Part shown: positions 30,991-39,119 of the stretch, piece by piece | Layout: every line of letters starts with the position of its first letter | How positions within the stretch are numbered: the stretch's first letter is position 1 | Origin: Oligoflexia bacterium | GTDB taxonomy: Bacteria > Bdellovibrionota_C > UBA2361 > JBGSMV01 | Direction of reading: 5' to 3' | Assembly (NCBI GenBank): GCA_019694515.1 | Contig: JAIBBU010000026.1 | Location: 1 to 43,698, forward strand | DNA: 43,698 nt | Notes under the pieces: generated by a model | Seen by the model: the letters and a program-made list of their open reading frames with translations, nothing else | What the model was told of the DNA's origin: nothing | The model's database searches: none | Program-made: the position numbers and the translations under genes

Positions 30991-31750
30991 CGTTCGACTA
31001 GTAATCGAGTATAACGGGGCCGGATTTTGCGGCTGGCAGAAACAGCCTGGCCTGCGCTCGATTGAGGGTGAACTGCAAGCAGTTCTGCAAACAGTACTGC
31101 GTGAAAAGATCTCGGCCCTTTGTGTGGCGGGCCGAACGGATGCAGGCGTGCATGCTCGCGGTCAGGTAGTCAATTTCAAGACTGCGACTGCGCCGGATCT
31201 TAAACGCTTGATGCGCGCGGTCAGCAGCATTATGCGCCCCGAGCTAACTGTGCACTGCGCCGATTTAGTCGCAGAAGACTTCCACGCTCGCAAGAGCTCG
31301 TTGATCAAACAGTATAGCTATACCATCTATTCGCGCGAGTGCCCGCCCGTGCTGGATCGCGGGCAGGTCTGGTATGTAGCCGGACCACTTAACATTGAAT
31401 TAATGCGCGCTGCCGCCCAGCAGCTTGTCGGCTCTCATGACTTCACTAGTCTGCGCGGAGCAGGGTGCACCTCCAACAGCCCGATTAAGCAGATTGAGTC
31501 GAGTGAATTGAGCTGGGAGGCGCCCTATCTTAGATACCGCGTTGTGGCGAAGGGGTTCCTTAAGCAGATGGTGCGAAACATTGTAGGCACGCTGGTTGGT
31601 CTGGGACGGGGCGATCTGCAACCCGCCACGATCTTAGAGATCCTGGCGCTGCGTGATCGGCGGGCAGCGGGCATGACCGCGCCGGCATTTGGCTTATGCC
31701 TCGATTGGGTGAAGTATCCTGATACTGTTCGGGCCGAATCAGAACTGTAG
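30983..31750 (+). CDS. truA: tRNA pseudouridine(38-40) synthase
   Basis: Converts uridines 38-40 in the anticodon arm of tRNAs to pseudouridine. The 255-aa protein has the family signatures VIEYNGAGFCGWQKQPG near the start, VAGRTDAGVHARGQV with the catalytic Asp, and FLKQMVRNIVGTLVG near the end. Translation must start at the TTG at 30983, inside the end of asd, because no other start gives the complete N-terminus. Expression therefore depends on coupling to asd. It is followed by a non-coding stretch with repeats. Confidence 0.96.
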   Translation: MPNVRLVIEYNGAGFCGWQKQPGLRSIEGELQAVLQTVLREKISALCVAGRTDAGVHARGQVVNFKTATAPDLKRLMRAVSSIMRPELTVHCADLVAEDFHARKSSLIKQYSYTIYSRECPPVLDRGQVWYVAGPLNIELMRAAAQQLVGSHDFTSLRGAGCTSNSPIKQIESSELSWEAPYLRYRVVAKGFLKQMVRNIVGTLVGLGRGDLQPATILEILALRDRRAAGMTAPAFGLCLDWVKYPDTVRAESEL

Positions 31751-31883
31751 TGGTGGAACCGCGAGTGGGACCGATTTTTGGTTTTGAAACGGAAGCGCAA
31801 AGCGGGTGACCGAGTCAGGGGGTAAGGGGATTCTCTCCCCATTAAAGCTGGGTAAAGTAATGCGTGGCATGGAGTTAGGGTTT
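31751..31883. other. intergenic region after truA, no gene
   Basis: No gene is supported. TTTTTGG near 31777 lacks a good stem, so no clear terminator for asd-truA is seen. Confidence 0.4.
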
Positions 31884-31964
31884 GCCCGCCTCCGCTCATG
31901 CTACGGCGTGGCAGGCTTTCGCTTCGCTCGCAATGACACCGGGCTTCGCTCCGCTCGCAATCAC
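31884..31964. repeat. REP-like hairpin plus direct repeat
   Basis: 31884-31916 forms an imperfect inverted repeat (arms GCCCGCC and GGCAGGC region). Two 24-nt direct repeats follow, at 31914-31937 and 31941-31964, both containing CGCTCGCAAT and differing at a few bases. The pattern TCGCTTCGCTCGCAATGAC is familiar as a dispersed intergenic repeat in several bacterial lineages. Confidence 0.5.
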
Positions 31965-32031
31965 AAAAACTTTTCCTCGAGCTTAACGCTGCGGTTTTAT
32001 CCCGCGGCAGTCCGATTCCGATATTCGGTCG

Positions 32032-32051
32032 CCGATAACCGATCGCGGTTA
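32032..32051. repeat. dispersed CCGAT-rich repeat, copy 1
   Basis: A 20-mer that begins CCGATAACCGATCGCGG is matched at 18 of 20 positions by the segment at 43454-43473. Surrounding sequence (TCCGATTCCGATATTCGG) shows the same CCGAT periodicity. Confidence 0.4.
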
Positions 32052-32089
32052 CCCGTGCGCCGATCTGCCACCCACCGCGAAACTCCTCC

Positions 32090-32773
32090 TCACGGCATCC
32101 CTCCAGCTGAATTTTGGATCTGAAGTCCGATCGTCCAAAACGCAGCCAGGATGATCTGTAAGCCCGCGACTCCTTGGCACACCCAGGCGAATAGCAGGCA
32201 AAAGATCGCGGTGTTAATCAGCACAATGAAAAGCATTCCGATTGGATAACCTCCAATCAACTCTGTTAAATCGGATTGATGCGGCCCGGCGTCCCGCAGA
32301 TTAATGATCAAATCGATCCCATACCCAACACCGATTAACAGCACCAAGTTTTCCGGGCGGTGGAGAAATATTGCTAGACCCACCCCTAATGCCGCTACGG
32401 TGAAGATCGGCAGGAAGTAGGGGGCTAATGCAATTAATGCATTGAAGTGTGCAGTGGCCGAACTGTACTGATACTCGAAAGAGCCGGTCTGATTCTTATA
32501 CTTAAAGGCCTTGGCTCTATTTCCGGCTAGACTGCTCACGACCGAATGCCTTAGCTCGTGCAGAAATACCGAAAATCTTCCCCGGATAAAAACCAGTCCG
32601 ACAAAGAAACCGGCGAAGGTGCCGACCACGAATCGGAAAATGCGCGACACGTTGGCCGAGCCCAGGACGGCCGGCATGGCCAAAAGCGCCACCGGCACCA
32701 GCATTAGCAGCGCCAAGATCGAGAGATAGAATGGAAGTCCGCCTACTTTAGGTTGCGATTTCTCTTTTTTCAC
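32090..32773 (-). CDS. M50-like membrane zinc metalloprotease
   Basis: A 227-aa protein with about five or six hydrophobic segments. HELRH (72-76) lies at the start of a membrane-associated helix in FSVFLHELRHSVVSSLAG, matching the HExxH zinc motif of intramembrane M50 peptidases. HFNALIALAPYFLPIF follows, similar to the helix after the motif in M50B proteins. A second Asp-containing motif is less clear (QSDLTELIGGYPIG). The GTG start at 32773 is used; the N-terminus is Lys-rich. No substrate such as an anti-sigma factor is obvious; the neighbouring FlgM-like gene is the only candidate by position. Confidence 0.74.
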   Translation of the reverse strand: MKKEKSQPKVGGLPFYLSILALLMLVPVALLAMPAVLGSANVSRIFRFVVGTFAGFFVGLVFIRGRFSVFLHELRHSVVSSLAGNRAKAFKYKNQTGSFEYQYSSATAHFNALIALAPYFLPIFTVAALGVGLAIFLHRPENLVLLIGVGYGIDLIINLRDAGPHQSDLTELIGGYPIGMLFIVLINTAIFCLLFAWVCQGVAGLQIILAAFWTIGLQIQNSAGGMP

Positions 32774-32879
32774 GCGCCGCCGATCTTATCATATCGGCGC
32801 TTCAAGCCTAGCTTACGCTTGCTCTACGCTAGAGTTCGTTGTTTTGTGGATATTCGCTCTTCGCCCTGCTCGGCCAACC

Positions 32880-33032
32880 CTACCAGGCCATGAACATGGC
32901 TTTGGCGATCTTGCGGTTATCAATTCGATATTTGCCGGACGAAATCTGGTTTTTGAGCCTTTCAATCTTGCGGTTCTTAGCCGAAAGGAGCTGCTTTTCG
33001 AGTTTTGCTGACGTTGCCTGAGTGTTTAACAT
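32880..33032 (-). CDS. very short FlgM-like anti-sigma-28 protein
   Basis: A 50-aa protein from ATG 33032 to TAG, with GGAG 9 nt before the start and an in-frame TAG upstream that excludes a longer version. Residues 17-46 (KNRKIERLKNQISSGKYR, then IDNRKIAKAM) follow the C-terminal FlgM pattern 'K-I-x-x-L-K-x-x-I-x-x-G-x-Y-x-V-D-x-x-x-I-A-x-x-M', the part that binds sigma-28 (FliA). The disordered N-terminal half of classical FlgM is missing. A sigma-28-like promoter lies upstream, as expected for flgM autoregulation. Other flagellar genes are absent nearby, apart from flagellin 9 kb away. Confidence 0.66.
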   Translation of the reverse strand: MLNTQATSAKLEKQLLSAKNRKIERLKNQISSGKYRIDNRKIAKAMFMAW

Positions 33033-33162
33033 GCCGTGATACTCCGAACCGAACTGCTATCCTTTTTTTATTAAGGTCCGGAAGTCCTTCTCCAGCCCGT
33101 CCAGCTATTACCTGGGGTTCCTAGGGGTGTTCAATTTTGTGCATTTCGCCCCTCAATAAGAG

Positions 33163-33190
33163 ATATCGTGCACAAATTTGTACAACTTTA
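33163..33190 (-). promoter_or_regulatory. sigma-28-like promoter of the FlgM-like gene
   Basis: On the minus strand TAAA (33187-33190) is followed after 16 nt by CACGATAT (33163-33170). The ACGATAT is shared with the flagellin promoter. The spacer contains the perfect palindrome ACAAATTTGT. Confidence 0.4.
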
Positions 33191-33263
33191 GCCTTTTTCG
33201 GCATTTTCTTTAAGGCTAAGTGGCTGATCTTATTAGATCGGCGAATTATTTTGGGCTAAATCG

Positions 33264-33286
33264 AATAAAAACAGGGCTGGAGCCCC
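33264..33286 (-). terminator. Rho-independent terminator of pgk
   Basis: On the minus strand GGGGC-TCCA-GCCCT (one G-T pair) is followed by GTTTTTATT, 37 nt after the pgk stop codon. The stem is short. Confidence 0.5.
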
Positions 33287-33322
33287 AAATGACCCGCGAT
33301 GCAGCGCTCTGCGATGCTAAGG

Positions 33323-34498
33323 CTACTTCAGGGCATCAATAGCGGGGAGGCTTTTGCCTTCCAGCAGCGCCAGGAATGCTCCTCCGCCGGTCGAGATGTA
33401 GCTGAACTTATGACCAAGCTGCATGTGATGGATCGCAGCATCGGTGTCTCCGCCGCCAACTACGGTCAGCGCATGTGAACCAGCAATCGACTCGATCATG
33501 TCGGTGGTACCTTTCGAGTATTCTTCATTTTCGAAGGCGCCCATCGGTCCATTCCACACGATCGTTTCGGCAGAGTGAATCGCTTCGCGGAAGAGCAAGC
33601 TTGTGGCGGGGCCGATATCGAGGGCCATAGTATCGGGAGGCACCTCTAAAGCCGGGACCGCCCGGGCGAGTCCTTTAGCGCTGGGTGAGGGGCCCACCAT
33701 GAAATCCACCGGCAGATAGACTTTACATTCCTTTCTAGCGAGCGTTACCAACAACTCCAGCACTTTGGGGAACAGCTCAGTCTCGTAGAGTGACCGTCCC
33801 ATCTGGATACCCTGCGCGGCCAAAAAGGTATTAGCCATGGCGCCGCCGATGATCAGCTTGTCGGTTTTATTAGCGATGTTGATTAGCGCGTTCAACTTAG
33901 TCGAAACTTTTGAGCCGCCCAGTACCACGCAGAGCGGACGCTTGGGATGCAGCAGCGCTTTCTCGTAGTAATCGAGTTCTCGCTGCATCAGGAGTCCCGG
34001 TGCCTTCTGAGTAAAATGTTTTGGCACGGCTACAACTGAGGCGTGCGCGCGATGGGCTGTGGCGAAAGCATCGTTCACATACGCTTCACCCAGCGAAGCG
34101 ATCTGAGACCCAAAAGTCGCATCATTGGCTTTCTCGCCGGGATGAAATCTCAAATTTTCGAGCAGCACAGCCGAACCGCGCTCCAGTTTCTTTACCATGC
34201 TCTCAACTTCAGCGCCGATGCAACTTGGCGCGAGGGCTACATCCTGGCCCAACAGCTCACTGAGTTTTTTAGCCACTGGAGCAAGCGAGTCAGTGCTGCT
34301 TGGTTTGCCAGATGGATCGCCAAGGTGTGACATTAGTACGGCTTTTCCGCCCTTTTCTAAGACCGTTTTGATGGTTGGAATGGACTGTGTGATGCGGTTG
34401 TCGTCAGTGATCGCACCCTGTTCGTCGATTGGCACATTGAAATCAGCTCGAATCAATACGCGCTTATTATTGAGGTCTAGATCATTTAACTGCTTCAT
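33323..34498 (-). CDS. pgk: phosphoglycerate kinase
   Basis: Interconverts 1,3-bisphosphoglycerate plus ADP and 3-phosphoglycerate plus ATP in glycolysis. The 391 aa are typical for bacterial Pgk. Signatures are RVLIRADFNVPIDEQG, SHLGDPSGK, ENLRFHPGEK, DAFATAHRAHAS, LGGSKVSTKLN and the C-terminal phosphate loop VGGGDTDAAI. The ATG at 34498 is preceded by TAAAAT 6 nt upstream but no good -35. A terminator follows. It stands without gap, tpi or pyk. Confidence 0.97.
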   Translation of the reverse strand: MKQLNDLDLNNKRVLIRADFNVPIDEQGAITDDNRITQSIPTIKTVLEKGGKAVLMSHLGDPSGKPSSTDSLAPVAKKLSELLGQDVALAPSCIGAEVESMVKKLERGSAVLLENLRFHPGEKANDATFGSQIASLGEAYVNDAFATAHRAHASVVAVPKHFTQKAPGLLMQRELDYYEKALLHPKRPLCVVLGGSKVSTKLNALINIANKTDKLIIGGAMANTFLAAQGIQMGRSLYETELFPKVLELLVTLARKECKVYLPVDFMVGPSPSAKGLARAVPALEVPPDTMALDIGPATSLLFREAIHSAETIVWNGPMGAFENEEYSKGTTDMIESIAGSHALTVVGGGDTDAAIHHMQLGHKFSYISTGGGAFLALLEGKSLPAIDALK

Positions 34499-34518
34499 AT
34501 CTCGATTTTAACTCACAA

Positions 34519-34550
34519 GTACAAATTTGCGGTGCGCATTCCCATGCGCA
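34519..34550. promoter_or_regulatory. upstream region of pgk with shared 11-mer and hairpin
   Basis: GTACAAATTTG (34519-34529) occurs again before the FlgM-like gene. TGCGCAT and ATGCGCA (34533-34550) form a perfect 7-bp stem with a 4-nt loop. No T-tract is present, so a terminator for the upstream Nif3-like gene is doubtful. Confidence 0.38.
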
Positions 34551-34597
34551 TCATTCCAGGCCCGGAAGCGACTCAGCTCCAAAAAAAATGCTGAATT

Positions 34598-35359
34598 CTA
34601 AATGCCCGTCGGTTCATCGATGAAGACCGTCTCGACATCAAAGTCTTGAGCCAGTCTGCGTCCTAATGCCGCCACTCCAAAAGTTTCCGTGGCGTAGTGC
34701 CCGGCAAAAAGAGCATTAATCTTTTGCTCTTTGGCCTTATGATACACCTCCTGCTTGGATTCTCCTGAAATAAATAAATCGAACCGCTGAGCCGCGCAAG
34801 CATCCAAGGCCATTCCTCCCGATCCGGTCACGATTCCCACGGTTTCGATGGTGTTGTGCCCGAAAGGCAGCACCAGCGGGTTGATTGCTCCGATCATTTC
34901 GCTGCTTTTTGTCAAAAAATGATCAAGATCGGTCGGCCGCGCCATCCGACCGCATGCGCCTACCGGCGAACCCTTATACTCGAAGAATGGCCTGAGCTCT
35001 TGGACGCCAAAGAAACGCCCTAGCTCGAAACCGTTGCCGACCTCGGGGTGGGCATCCAGCGGTAGATGCGAAGCATATAACGAACAGCGCGAACGCAGCA
35101 GTAGCTCGATTTTGCGCCCAAAGATCCCGCTGATGGGCTGTTCTTTACCCCACAGCAGGCCGTGATGCACGATCAGCAGATTGGCATCCTGAGCAATGGC
35201 GTCCTCAATCACTGAGAGCCCCGCGTCAACCGCCAGCGCGACCTTACGGATGTCGGAACGCGGGCTTTCGACCTGTAATCCATTCAGTGAGTCATCCTGG
35301 AACTCCGAGTTCCGCAGTAAATTGTCGAGATATGCAACGATTGAATTTAGTTGAGCCAT
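34598..35359 (-). CDS. Nif3-like dinuclear metal centre protein
   Basis: A 253-aa member of the Nif3/YbgI/YqfO family, toroidal hexamers with a two-metal site and poorly defined function (some were called GTP cyclohydrolase I type 2). Family motifs are NGLQVESPRSDIRKVALAVDA (read as NGLQVES and VALAVDA), IVHHGLLWG with metal-binding His, YASHLPLDAH with Asp/His, and LFISGESKQEVYH near the end, followed by GHYATETFGV. No inserted PII-like domain is present. It lies between pgk and accD but on the strand opposite to accD. Confidence 0.93.
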   Translation of the reverse strand: MAQLNSIVAYLDNLLRNSEFQDDSLNGLQVESPRSDIRKVALAVDAGLSVIEDAIAQDANLLIVHHGLLWGKEQPISGIFGRKIELLLRSRCSLYASHLPLDAHPEVGNGFELGRFFGVQELRPFFEYKGSPVGACGRMARPTDLDHFLTKSSEMIGAINPLVLPFGHNTIETVGIVTGSGGMALDACAAQRFDLFISGESKQEVYHKAKEQKINALFAGHYATETFGVAALGRRLAQDFDVETVFIDEPTGI

Positions 35360-35508
35360 CTTTTGAACTTTCAGTAGTTTACAGAACCCTTGCGCAGCTC
35401 CAATATTGCCACGTTTGGCGTTCAGGGGAAGCTCTGATATAACTTAGGCTGTTTGAGGCTCACGGGACGGCTCGCGGCTGTGACCGTATGAGCCCTTATT
35501 TTTCATCC

Positions 35509-36363
35509 ATGGGTTGGTTTACAAGAGAAAAAGCACCAAAGCCGGTAGTTGATCTGACCGAACGTAATCAGATGCCGGATGATATTTGGAGCAAGTGTCC
35601 CGGCTGTGGGGCGATCCTCTATACCAAAGAGCTGCGGCGCAGCTTAGGGGTATGCACCAAGTGTAACTATCACTTCAGGTTGAATGCCGCTCAACGCATT
35701 CCCTTGCTCGTTGACCGCCATTCATTCGTAGAGATGGACAATAATCTGCGCTCCACGGATCCGTTGAACTTCAAAGATTCCAAGCGCTATCGCGAACGAT
35801 TGAAGAAGGCTGAGAAGACCACGGGAAGTACCGAGGCGGTGATTACCGGGCGCGCGCGAGTTCTTAATATTCCCGTCAGTATCGGAGTCTTTGACTTCAG
35901 CTTCATGGGTGGAAGCATGGGGTCGGTCGTGGGTGAGAAATTAACCCGCATGATCGAAGCGGCGATACAAGAGAAGCATCCGGTATTAATAGTCTCTTCG
36001 TCCGGCGGGGCACGGATGCAAGAGGGGATCTTCTCATTGATGCAGATGGCTAAAGTCAGTGCTGCGCTCGCGCACTTGGGCCAAGCGCATTTGCCCTATA
36101 TCTCAATTTTGACTGATCCGACTACCGGCGGTGTGGCGGCGTCACTGGCCATGCTGGGCGATATCATCTTGGCTGAGCCTAAAGCCCTGATCGGCTTCGC
36201 CGGTCCGCGTGTGATCGAGCAAACCATCCGGCAAAAGTTGCCCGAGGGATTTCAACGCTCCGAATTTTTGCTGGAGCACGGAATGGTTGACCTGATCGTG
36301 CAGCGTTCAGAAATGCGCGAAACGATTGCCATGATTCTGCGCAATTTCGGGATGGGAGCTTAG
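35509..36363 (+). CDS. accD: acetyl-CoA carboxylase carboxyltransferase subunit beta
   Basis: With AccA it moves carboxyl from biotin to acetyl-CoA, the first step of fatty acid synthesis. I chose the ATG at 35509 because the family begins M-x-W-F (MGWFTREK); an ATG at 35488 adds seven residues and neither has a clear ribosome binding site. The N-terminal zinc ribbon is intact (CPGC and CTKC), and the crotonase-type core shows VSSSGGARMQEG and TDPTTGGVAAS. Length is normal. The gene stands between a Nif3-like gene on the other strand and lptD, with no folC next to it. Confidence 0.95.
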   Translation: MGWFTREKAPKPVVDLTERNQMPDDIWSKCPGCGAILYTKELRRSLGVCTKCNYHFRLNAAQRIPLLVDRHSFVEMDNNLRSTDPLNFKDSKRYRERLKKAEKTTGSTEAVITGRARVLNIPVSIGVFDFSFMGGSMGSVVGEKLTRMIEAAIQEKHPVLIVSSSGGARMQEGIFSLMQMAKVSAALAHLGQAHLPYISILTDPTTGGVAASLAMLGDIILAEPKALIGFAGPRVIEQTIRQKLPEGFQRSEFLLEHGMVDLIVQRSEMRETIAMILRNFGMGA

Positions 36364-36574
36364 GTCCATTCGAATCCGCGCGGTCGCCTGTGTTGTTTTG
36401 GCCCGCGCTGTTTTAGACCGTGTTATTTTTGCACATTCCTTAATTATCCCGGCCTAGAGCGGAGAATTTCATGGGGTTGGGGGATGGCCAAATTAAAGCG
36501 CCCGGGGTTATCCTGACACAGCCCAGTATGCCGGAGTTCCCCGGAAGTTTTTAAAGGTGATTGGTCGATCCCAT

Positions 36575-39073
36575 ATGCGCAGATTTCGCGGAAGTTTTAG
36601 GATCAGACATGCAGCACTGGCGCTGCTATTGTCAGCGCTTCTGCAGGCCTACCGCGCCCCTGAGAATGTTGCGGCTGAAGACAGCAGCGTCGATCTACTT
36701 TCCCCTAATCGGCGGGTCCTGTTCTTCGAGGACCTTAACAAAGTAAAACGAGCGCGCCAGAAAGAGGTTCAGGAGGCAATTGTCTCCGACAAGCCGCATT
36801 CCCAAGAGCTGGACTTTAAGGCTGACGACGTAAAGTTCAACAAAGAGACCAATGAAGTGGAGGGGCACGGGAAGATTCTGATCTCGCGCGAGGGACTTCA
36901 GGTTCAGGCCGACCAGGCCAAAGTCAACATGACCACCAAGGATGCACAGGTCTCCGGCAACATGTTGATGACCCATTCTGGCGGTATTCTCAGCGCCGAT
37001 CATGCTGAGCTCAACCTCGATACTGAGACAGGCAAATTCTTCGATACCGACATGACGATCGAAGATGGTGCCTATCATGCCGAGGCGGGAATAACCGAGA
37101 AACTTTCGGACGTTCGCTATAACCTCTTCGGCTGCAAGCTTAGCACCTGCCAGTGCAAAGATGGCACGCGCCCTTGGGAAATATACTCGCGTGAAGCGCA
37201 CGTGACCCAGGAGAGCTATGCGCATACTTATGGCACCAAACTTAGCTTCTACGGGGTGCCCTTGCTCTACACTCCGTATTTTGCCTTTCCGGTGAAGCAG
37301 GAGCGCCAGTCGGGTTTGTTGGTGCCGACCTATAGCTTTAGCAAGGGAGATGGTTTTGGTCTGAAACTACCGCTGTTTCTTGTACTCGATGACAGTACCG
37401 ACATGACCTTGACGCCTTTTACTGAGACCAAAACCAGAAATGGCTCGTTCGTAGATTTCAGAAAGGCTTTTTCAAAGCGCGACTTCATCAACAGCCGCTT
37501 TCTATATTCTAACGAATCACCGCGCGGGGATGCTCTGCGCGGCACGGTAACGACCGGGATGTTCGATCCCACATTCGATCAGAATCGTGTGGCCGGTTTC
37601 TACGATCAGGCCTGGAGTACGGAGCAGGATGCGGATGTGCCGTTGGCGTTTGCTGCCGATCTCCACTATGTCAGCGATGATCTAATTCCGCGCGAGATTG
37701 AAGACGAGGACATCGCGCAGCATGACAGCCGCTATGTCACCTCGACTATGCTGGCCCGGGCGGGACTGGGTGATTTCGCGCTGGCAGAGCTATCCGGCGA
37801 GTACAATCAGGCCATGCTGGAGGATGATCAGTTGATCTTCCAGCGGCTGCCGGAGTTCAATATTTACGCCTCTAAGAGTGTGCGCCCGTTCGGCTTTAAT
37901 CCCTACGGCATAAAGCTGGTGCCTTCGGTGCGCGGGGCGATCACTCAGTTTGATCGCGACCGCTATTATGACGGCACCCGTTCGGATCTTTATCCTTCGG
38001 TAAGATTGCCGTTTCACTATCAGAATTATCTCAGTGCCGAAATGTCGGTGGGCTATCGTGATACCTTTTACGCGCTTCAAGATCGCACCCGGCCGGGAAC
38101 GGATACTTTATTGGATTCTTCGGATCAGCGACAAATTGGCAATGCTGCCTACAGTATGTCCACCTCGATCGAACGGGTTTATGACCTGGACGAGGGAAAT
38201 TCTTTGACCTATCTGACTTCTTTAGGCTCAAAGAACCAGGATAATAAATTGGTGCGGGTGAAACATTTGGTGGAGCCCTTTTTCAAGTACAACTACGTGC
38301 CGGATGTCTCCCAGGACGAGCTTCCGTTCTTCGATTCGCTTGATCGCTTGAGAGAAAAGAGCCTGTTTACCTTCGGTGCCCGGACCAGTCTGCTAGGTCG
38401 CTTTACGCCGCGCCGCGAATCGGCCGACGCTATCACGGAGCTGACTCCGCCGCTTGAGGAGCTGCCGACACTGCGCACGGGGCAGCCGCTGTCGGATCTA
38501 GGAGAGCTCGATACTTTCGGTGACGGATCATACGGCTTGCGGCGCGGCGAAGTGCGGGAGCTGGCATACTTTACGGTGAAGCAGGCCTACGATTACACCG
38601 AAGACAAAGACAATAACGATCCCTTACGTAGCGCCTGGTCGGATACCTACATGGACTTGATGTTGAATCCGTCCTCCAGTTTCGGCTTCCGTTTTGACAC
38701 CAATTACGGCTTTGAAGACCATAATGTTTCCTCTTGGGGCGTTACGACCTATTTGTTTGACGATCGCGGCGATGCTTTGCGGAGCCGCTACTCATTTGTC
38801 GAGAACAACATCAGTCAGGTTGAAGGGAATCTGGAGCTGGTGCTGACTGACCGTCTACGGCTGGGCTACTATGCGCGCTATGATGATGTTGAAGCGGAGT
38901 TTATTGAGAATCGCATCGGTTTGCGTCTCGCTAGCTCATGTGACTGCTGGAGTTTTGATCTCGGAGTCAGTGACAAGATCAATCCGGATCGCCAGCAGAT
39001 CTTCCTCACCTTTACATTCGCTGGGCTGGGTGATATCACACAGAACTTCGGGATGGGAGGCTCAAACAAATAG
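36575..39073 (+). CDS. lptD: LPS-assembly outer-membrane protein LptD
   Basis: The outer-membrane barrel that, with LptE, inserts lipopolysaccharide into the outer leaflet. I prefer the ATG at 36575 over a GTG at 36557 because it places a signal peptide directly at the start (RRFRGSF... then ALALLLSALLQAYRA). The periplasmic OstA/LptA-like domain follows (LDFKADDVKFNKETNEVEG, GLQVQADQAKVN), then the barrel with YGVPLLYTPYFAFPV. Two groups of cysteines, CKLSTCQC and SCDCW, lie where disulfides join domain and barrel in E. coli LptD. The length (832 aa) is usual. The nucleotide-sugar genes directly follow. Confidence 0.95.
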   Translation: MRRFRGSFRIRHAALALLLSALLQAYRAPENVAAEDSSVDLLSPNRRVLFFEDLNKVKRARQKEVQEAIVSDKPHSQELDFKADDVKFNKETNEVEGHGKILISREGLQVQADQAKVNMTTKDAQVSGNMLMTHSGGILSADHAELNLDTETGKFFDTDMTIEDGAYHAEAGITEKLSDVRYNLFGCKLSTCQCKDGTRPWEIYSREAHVTQESYAHTYGTKLSFYGVPLLYTPYFAFPVKQERQSGLLVPTYSFSKGDGFGLKLPLFLVLDDSTDMTLTPFTETKTRNGSFVDFRKAFSKRDFINSRFLYSNESPRGDALRGTVTTGMFDPTFDQNRVAGFYDQAWSTEQDADVPLAFAADLHYVSDDLIPREIEDEDIAQHDSRYVTSTMLARAGLGDFALAELSGEYNQAMLEDDQLIFQRLPEFNIYASKSVRPFGFNPYGIKLVPSVRGAITQFDRDRYYDGTRSDLYPSVRLPFHYQNYLSAEMSVGYRDTFYALQDRTRPGTDTLLDSSDQRQIGNAAYSMSTSIERVYDLDEGNSLTYLTSLGSKNQDNKLVRVKHLVEPFFKYNYVPDVSQDELPFFDSLDRLREKSLFTFGARTSLLGRFTPRRESADAITELTPPLEELPTLRTGQPLSDLGELDTFGDGSYGLRRGEVRELAYFTVKQAYDYTEDKDNNDPLRSAWSDTYMDLMLNPSSSFGFRFDTNYGFEDHNVSSWGVTTYLFDDRGDALRSRYSFVENNISQVEGNLELVLTDRLRLGYYARYDDVEAEFIENRIGLRLASSCDCWSFDLGVSDKINPDRQQIFLTFTFAGLGDITQNFGMGGSNK

Positions 39074-39119
39074 GGTCTTTAGCTTCTAATGCTTCACCCG
39101 GTCCAACCTAATTGAAATC

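Noticed and set aside
32839..33021. 60-residue plus-strand frame
   Set aside because: Antisense to the FlgM-like gene, which has a family match, ribosome binding site and promoter.
36366..36380. tRNA T-arm-like ATTCGAATCC
   Set aside because: Flanking bases do not form the T-stem and no acceptor or anticodon arm is present.
36378..36415. terminator after accD
   Set aside because: GCGCGG and CCGCGC can pair but the loop is about 26 nt and the T-run is interrupted.
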